9,114 nucleotides of DNA from Francisellaceae bacterium (GTDB lineage: Bacteria; Pseudomonadota; Gammaproteobacteria; Berkiellales; Berkiellaceae), in contig JAHFQG010000042.1 in NCBI GenBank assembly GCA_023266415.1, positions 1 through 9,114 of the forward strand. Reading direction: 5' to 3'. The notes beneath the pieces are model-generated. The model was not told the origin of the DNA. It searched no databases and saw only the letters and a list, made by a program, of their open reading frames with translations. Shown piece by piece: positions 6,212 to 9,114 of this stretch. Positions within the stretch are counted from its first letter, which is position 1, and every line of letters starts with the position of its first letter. The translations under genes and the position numbers were made by a program.

Positions 6212-7204
6212 TTAAACATGAGGAATATGAGCCGTTAGGCAAGCTACTTCAACCGGAGAACAACGGGCTTCTTTCGCCTCTGAAAGCAGCCGCTCTGTGG
6301 TTTGATAAATTTGCTTAATGTGTAGATGCACCTTTTTAAGGGGAGAACGAAAATATTGTGCTGCCACTTGAATAATCCCCCCAGCGTTGACAACATAATC
6401 AGGGGGATAGGTGATCCCTCTCTGAAACAACCCCTGGCTATGTATATGTTCCTCTTGCAACGGATTATTAGCGCCACTGATGATTAATGGGGCTTGTATA
6501 TGGGGAATAGTACCATCATGAATACCGCCCCCTAAGGCACAAGGCGCCAAGATATCACAAGGCTCTGACCAAAAATCACCCCTAATAGCCGTCGCTTGGT
6601 AGGCTTCTAAGGCCAGTTTAACCCGATCTGGATGGTGATCACACACACGTAACCGAGCGCCCTCTTGATAACACAAATGGGCAAGACGCATACCCACAGC
6701 GCCCAACCCTTGAATGGCGATGGTTTTACCGATCATAGAAGAGCTACCAAACAAACAATAACAGGAGGCTTTCATAGCCTCCAATAGGCCTAAAGCTGTA
6801 AAAGGGGCTGGATTTGGATGAGGGTGTTGGTGCGTACAGGTAACAAATGGCGTTTGGGTAGCGATAGCATCCATATCTGGGATATCCGTTCCTGAATCCA
6901 GTGCCGTAATATATTGGCCCTTTAAGGTGTGAATAAAAGCCCCCGCTTGTTGGAAGAAAGCTGTGCGATCATAGGTTTGAGAGGGTTTCAGTATCACCAT
7001 TTTCCCTCCCCCCAAAGGCAAATTGGCTAAAGCCGATTTGAGGGTCATACCCCCTGCCAATCGTTTTGCATCTGTTATCGCTTCTTCCAAAGAAGCATAT
7101 TCTTGAAAGCGACAACCACCCAAAGCAGGCCCTCGGGCCGTGTTGTCAATGGCAATAATGGCTTGAAAGGAGGTAAGGGGATCTTGTTTTACATAAACTA
7201 ACAT
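6212..7204 (-). CDS. Leu/Glu/Phe/Val dehydrogenase family protein (leucine dehydrogenase-like)
   Basis: NAD-dependent oxidative deamination of a branched-chain or aromatic amino acid to its 2-oxo acid is the family reaction. The family motifs are present: GPALGG.R (25-32), GGMTLKSA with Lys56, LPLGGGK with the catalytic Lys68 (63-69), D.GT...DMD around Asp110, GLGAVG of the Rossmann fold (166-171) with an Asp (189) at the end of the next strand suggesting NAD rather than NADP, PCALGG (221-226), GANNPL (244-249) and NAGGIIQVA (273-281). At 330 residues it is shorter than classical leucine dehydrogenase (about 365), mostly at the N-terminus. An in-frame TAA about 30 bp upstream of the ATG rules out a longer ATG start. 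Leucine dehydrogenase is the likeliest identity, but valine or phenylalanine specificity cannot be excluded. Confidence 0.88.
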   Translation of the reverse strand: MLVYVKQDPLTSFQAIIAIDNTARGPALGGCRFQEYASLEEAITDAKRLAGGMTLKSALANLPLGGGKMVILKPSQTYDRTAFFQQAGAFIHTLKGQYITALDSGTDIPDMDAIATQTPFVTCTHQHPHPNPAPFTALGLLEAMKASCYCLFGSSSMIGKTIAIQGLGAVGMRLAHLCYQEGARLRVCDHHPDRVKLALEAYQATAIRGDFWSEPCDILAPCALGGGIHDGTIPHIQAPLIISGANNPLQEEHIHSQGLFQRGITYPPDYVVNAGGIIQVAAQYFRSPLKKVHLHIKQIYQTTERLLSEAKEARCSPVEVACLTAHIPHV

Positions 7205-7271
7205 GGTGGAATTTGATACCCTATTTGCACTTTTTTAAAGTTATCATGGTAGACGGCTTACAAATACGGGA

Positions 7272-7300
7272 ATGCTAGCAGAATGGGTGTTCTTTTGCAA
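7272..7300 (-). promoter_or_regulatory. Putative promoter of the dehydrogenase-ank2 transcript
   Basis: On the minus strand TTGCAA (7295-7300, 4/6) and TAGCAT (7272-7277, 4/6) are separated by 17 bp, in the 119-bp gap between smpB and the dehydrogenase. This is a weak match found by eye. No terminator for smpB is visible in the same gap, so read-through from smpB is also possible. Confidence 0.28.
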
Positions 7301-7323
7301 TGAATTAGTTATTTTTATAACTT

Positions 7324-7794
7324 CTATTGCATGCGTTTTAACTGTTGTTTTTCTTTACGCCAGTCTTTTTCTTTTTGGGCATGACGTTTATCGTAGTCTT
7401 TTTTGCCGACAGCCAAGGCAAACAAAAGTTTCAAGGTGTTATTTTTCCAATACAGCTTTAGAGGAACCAGGGTATAGCCTTTACGTTGAACCAAACCTGT
7501 TAATTTAACCAGTTCTTTTTTATGTAAGAGCAATTTTCGAGTACGAATGGGGTCGGGTTTGATATGGGTAGATGCTGTGTTTAACGGGGTTATTTGGGCG
7601 CCTAACAACCAGGCTTCTCCTTCTTTAAGGAGGACATAACTTTGGGTAATTTGCCCTTTACCTGCTCGCAAGCTTTTGACTTCCCAGCCTTCTAAAACCA
7701 GCCCGGCTTCAAATTGTTCTTCTAAATGATAATCGAATGAAGCCCGTCGATTCACGGCCACAGGGTGGTGGAGTTTTGAGGTGGTTTTTTTCAT
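7324..7794 (-). CDS. smpB: SsrA-binding protein SmpB (trans-translation)
   Basis: SmpB binds tmRNA (ssrA) and brings it to stalled ribosomes for trans-translation. The 156-residue product has the normal length (about 160). Signatures are NRRA.FDY at 15-22, the core [12 protein letters not shown] at 35-46, QSYV at 51-54, and the basic C-terminal tail beginning GKKDYDKR (130-137), which acts in the ribosomal decoding region. I use the ATG at 7794; a longer in-frame start at 7866 would add 24 unconserved residues overlapping ratA. No Shine-Dalgarno precedes 7794, and a good -10 lies only 10 bp upstream. It is divergent from ratA, with a 43-bp gap. No tmRNA gene is in the window. Confidence 0.96.
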   Translation of the reverse strand: MKKTTSKLHHPVAVNRRASFDYHLEEQFEAGLVLEGWEVKSLRAGKGQITQSYVLLKEGEAWLLGAQITPLNTASTHIKPDPIRTRKLLLHKKELVKLTGLVQRKGYTLVPLKLYWKNNTLKLLFALAVGKKDYDKRHAQKEKDWRKEKQQLKRMQ

Positions 7795-7804
7795 AATATG
7801 GGGT

Positions 7805-7832
7805 ATTATAGGCCTTTTAGAGGGGAAGGCAA
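7805..7832 (-). promoter_or_regulatory. Putative smpB promoter
   Basis: On the minus strand TTGCCT (7827-7832, 4/6) and a perfect TATAAT (7805-7810) are 16 bp apart. The predicted start would fall only a few bases before the smpB ATG. The -10 is one arm of an inverted repeat, ATAATA-TGGGG-TATTAT (7793-7809), so the ratA side has a -10-like sequence too. Confidence 0.5.
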
Positions 7833-7837
7833 GTTTT

Positions 7838-8281
7838 ATGACCACGACTTTACATGAGACTATCACAGTGCCCTATACGCCTGCTCAAATGTTTGCCTTG
7901 ATCAATCAAGTGGAAGCTTATCCGGACTTTGTCCCTTATTGTAAAAAGGTGTTTATTCAAGAACATTCTTCTCAAAAAAAAGTCGTTTCTCTTACCTTGG
8001 GAAAAGGCTGGGCAGAGCATACGTTTACCACTGAAAATCAATTAATACATCCCCATATTATTACTATGCGTTTGGTAGAAGGGCCTTTTTCTACTTTCGA
8101 AGGTCAATGGACTTTCCAAGAAACGGCGCCCAACCGGTGTCAATTAACCTTAAATTTGGTATTCTCGTTCCATCGATTGGGGACTAAACTGATTATTCAA
8201 CCTTTGTTAGAAAAAGTGATACGCGATATGATGGGAATTTTAGAAAAACGAGCTCACGAAATATATACCTTGCAAAAATAA
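7838..8281 (+). CDS. ratA: RatA family START-like protein (type II toxin-antitoxin RatA / Coq10 family)
   Basis: This 147-residue polyketide cyclase/START-like protein is related to E. coli RatA and to the ubiquinone-binding Coq10 family. RatA was described as inhibiting 70S ribosome assembly in E. coli, while the Coq10 relationship suggests quinone or lipid binding; the physiological role is unsettled. Family features are VPY at 11-13, YPDFVPYC at 28-35, LVEGPF at 79-84, the following G.W (89-91), and a C-terminal helix with RA.E.Y (138-143). The start is the ATG at 7838, with AGGGGAAGG 8 nt upstream; an in-frame ATG at 7781 would add residues unlike the family and overlap smpB. ratB follows after 11 bp, so the two form an operon, divergent from smpB as in many gammaproteobacteria. 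Confidence 0.93.
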   Translation: MTTTLHETITVPYTPAQMFALINQVEAYPDFVPYCKKVFIQEHSSQKKVVSLTLGKGWAEHTFTTENQLIHPHIITMRLVEGPFSTFEGQWTFQETAPNRCQLTLNLVFSFHRLGTKLIIQPLLEKVIRDMMGILEKRAHEIYTLQK

Positions 8282-8292
8282 GAAATACATAG

Positions 8293-8577
8293 ATGAATGT
8301 CGTTGAAATTGTATTGGCCACTTCTGACAAGCAAATAAGCCAAATGGTGGTTTTAGAAAAAGTCACTTCGGTGCGTGAGGTGATTGAACGGTCTAAGTTA
8401 GACGTATTACCCAATGATGGCTTAGTGGGTGTGTGGGGTAAAATTGTCCCACTCGATTTTCAGTTGCAAGGGGGTGAGCGGGTAGAAATTTATCGACCTA
8501 CCCGTATTAATCCCAGGGAGGTTAGGCGCTTAAAAGCCATTAAGAAGCATGTGGGGCCATCTGGCCAGAAATCTTAG
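8293..8577 (+). CDS. ratB: RnfH/RatB family ubiquitin-like protein
   Basis: This small 94-residue beta-grasp (ubiquitin-like) protein belongs to the RnfH/UPF0125 family. The diagnostic block is VGVWGK (45-50), then L..GERVEIYRP...PREVRR.KA (58-82). Its function is poorly defined; it is named from its position beside ratA or from rnf clusters, and a toxin-antitoxin role is not established. A TAG codon sits directly before the ATG at 8293, so no upstream extension is possible. The ribosome-binding site is weak, suggesting coupling to ratA, 11 bp upstream. The last 38 bp overlap the 3' end of convergent bamE. Confidence 0.93.
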   Translation: MNVVEIVLATSDKQISQMVVLEKVTSVREVIERSKLDVLPNDGLVGVWGKIVPLDFQLQGGERVEIYRPTRINPREVRRLKAIKKHVGPSGQKS

Positions 8578-8869
8578 TAAGCTTTCCATCTTTGTCGAAA
8601 AATAATGCAATGTGTGTTTGAGTGGTGATCCCTGTATGGTTGATAAGTCGATAGAGATAATCCCAGCGTTCTGCATGGAATGGGTCTAGAATGAGTGGCG
8701 TGCCTAAAAGGTTAGCCACCTCTGTTTGGGTCATACCGGGTTGTAGGTGATTGATTTGCTCTTGATTAAATAAGTTGCCTTGGGGGACATCGTATCGAAA
8801 AGCCAGTTTATCGAGGGTATTGGCGCAACCAGTGGTTAATATCAGTAACAAAATGGCCCAATGACGCAT
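8540..8869 (-). CDS. bamE: Outer membrane assembly lipoprotein BamE (SmpA/OmlA)
   Basis: BamE is a small periplasm-facing outer-membrane lipoprotein of the BAM complex that inserts beta-barrel proteins. The 109-residue precursor has a short signal peptide, hydrophobic at 4-12, ending in LTTGC with the lipidated Cys15. Family motifs follow: VPQGNL (28-33), GMT..EVA.LLGTP (45-58), DPFH..RWDYLYR (62-74), and the closing beta-strands TH.ALFFD.DGKL. AAGGA lies 6 nt before the ATG at 8869. It converges on ratB with a 38-bp 3' overlap. In Pseudomonas-type genomes this gene is divergent from fur; here its upstream side faces a repeat cluster and the window end. Confidence 0.94.
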   Translation of the reverse strand: MRHWAILLLILTTGCANTLDKLAFRYDVPQGNLFNQEQINHLQPGMTQTEVANLLGTPLILDPFHAERWDYLYRLINHTGITTQTHIALFFDKDGKLTKISGQMAPHAS

Positions 8870-8907
8870 ATAAAATCCTTATGAAGGGAAAACCTCTCTT
8901 TGAAGGG

Positions 8908-8913
8908 ATTGTA
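8908..8913 (-). promoter_or_regulatory. Putative -10 of bamE
   Basis: TACAAT on the minus strand (5/6) lies 38 bp upstream of the bamE ATG. The hexamer 17 bp further upstream (TAGAAC) matches a -35 at only 3/6, so this is a weak call. Confidence 0.3.
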
Positions 8914-8954
8914 GAGCAAAATAGACGAGAGTTCTAGTTGTACCTTCTACGAGT

Positions 8955-8984
8955 CTTTAGTCCCAGCCTTCACTGGGGCTAAAG
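8955..8984. repeat. Palindromic element with a 12-bp stem
   Basis: CTTTAGTCCCAG (8955-8966) and CTGGGGCTAAAG (8973-8984) form a 12-bp stem with one G.T pair around a 6-nt loop. The core resembles the CCCAGC...GCTGGGG family of the window, but the outer stem is longer and different. Confidence 0.7.
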
Positions 8985-9014
8985 GCTCACGCGGGGTAAC
9001 CACCCCTCCATGTC

Positions 9015-9034
9015 ATGCCAGCGTAGACTGGCAT
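9015..9034. repeat. Palindromic element of the ATGCCAGC type
   Basis: ATGCCAGC-GTAG-ACTGGCAT is a slightly decayed single copy of the hairpin found three times at 2286-2396 (one mismatched pair). It keeps the TGTC and CCAG flanks and the same orientation. Confidence 0.75.
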
Positions 9035-9057
9035 CCAGTCAGAGTATCCGTCTTCTG

Positions 9058-9084
9058 GACCCCAGCCTTCGCTGGGGTGACAAA
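9058..9084. repeat. Palindromic element, right copy of the flanking inverted pair
   Basis: ACCCCAGC (9059-9066) and GCTGGGGT (9071-9078) pair around a CTTC loop. The 27 bp are the exact reverse complement of 2238-2264, so the two copies bracket about 6.8 kb in inverted orientation. Confidence 0.85.
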
Positions 9085-9114
9085 TAAGACGCTGGGGTGA
9101 CAAATAAGACGCTG
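9071..9114. repeat. 20-bp tandem repeat continuing past the window end
   Basis: The unit GCTGGGGTGACAAATAAGAC occurs at 9071-9090 and 9091-9110, and a third begins at 9111. It arises from one half of the palindromic element plus its flank. The total copy number is not visible. Confidence 0.85.

Noticed and set aside
7205..7323. tmRNA (ssrA) or tRNA next to smpB
   Set aside because: The gap is 119 bp, too short for tmRNA, and shows no tRNA-like ends or cloverleaf.
7781..7837. Longer ratA start at 7781
   Set aside because: The extra residues are unlike the family, and the ATG at 7838 has a good ribosome-binding site.
7795..7866. Longer smpB start at 7866
   Set aside because: The added 24 residues are unlike SmpB N-termini and would overlap ratA; the protein from 7794 has the normal family length.

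Overview
This 9.1-kb window looks like chromosomal DNA of a gammaproteobacterium. The housekeeping genes (hrcA, nadK, fur, smpB, ratA, ratB, bamE) are the set that clusters in this class. Moderate-to-low GC, two large ankyrin-repeat genes set inside the conserved block, and many small palindromic repeats point to a host-associated lineage, possibly Legionellales/Coxiellaceae-like. The lineage is inference, not proven by the sequence.

Layout. 1-727 is the 5' two-thirds of hrcA (minus strand, running off the window), the heat-shock repressor. Its predicted operator, a CIRCE element, lies at 760-786 between divergent hrcA and nadK (NAD kinase, 813-1697, plus). fur (1694-2119, minus) meets nadK tail to tail with a 4-bp overlap. 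2120-2556 has no gene. It carries a palindromic-repeat cluster: three 37-bp tandem units, related hairpins and a 72-bp long hairpin. Next come three minus-strand genes: ank1 (2557-4038), ank2 (4229-6187) and a Leu/Glu/Phe/Val-type amino-acid dehydrogenase (6212-7204). ank2 starts 24 bp after the dehydrogenase and is probably co-transcribed with it. The last block is smpB (minus), ratA-ratB (plus) and bamE (minus). From 8941 to the end, a second palindromic-repeat cluster runs off the window.

How the genes relate. HrcA probably represses its own promoter and perhaps nadK. Fur is the iron-responsive regulator. SmpB works with tmRNA in ribosome rescue. RatA and RatB are a START-like protein and a ubiquitin-fold protein commonly found beside smpB. 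BamE is a lipoprotein of the outer-membrane beta-barrel assembly machine. The ankyrin proteins share a post-repeat module and a nearly identical C-terminal tail (Pro-rich, acidic, then KRRK), and are candidate secreted effectors.

Main hypothesis. In Pseudomonas-type genomes fur and bamE (omlA) are divergent neighbours, followed by ratB, ratA and smpB. Here the block smpB-ratA-ratB-bamE is reversed relative to fur. The segment with the ankyrin and dehydrogenase genes is bounded by inverted copies of one palindromic element (2238-2264 and 9058-9084). Both copies lie just upstream of the fur and bamE 5' ends, so the arrangement looks like a repeat-mediated inversion of about 6.8 kb.
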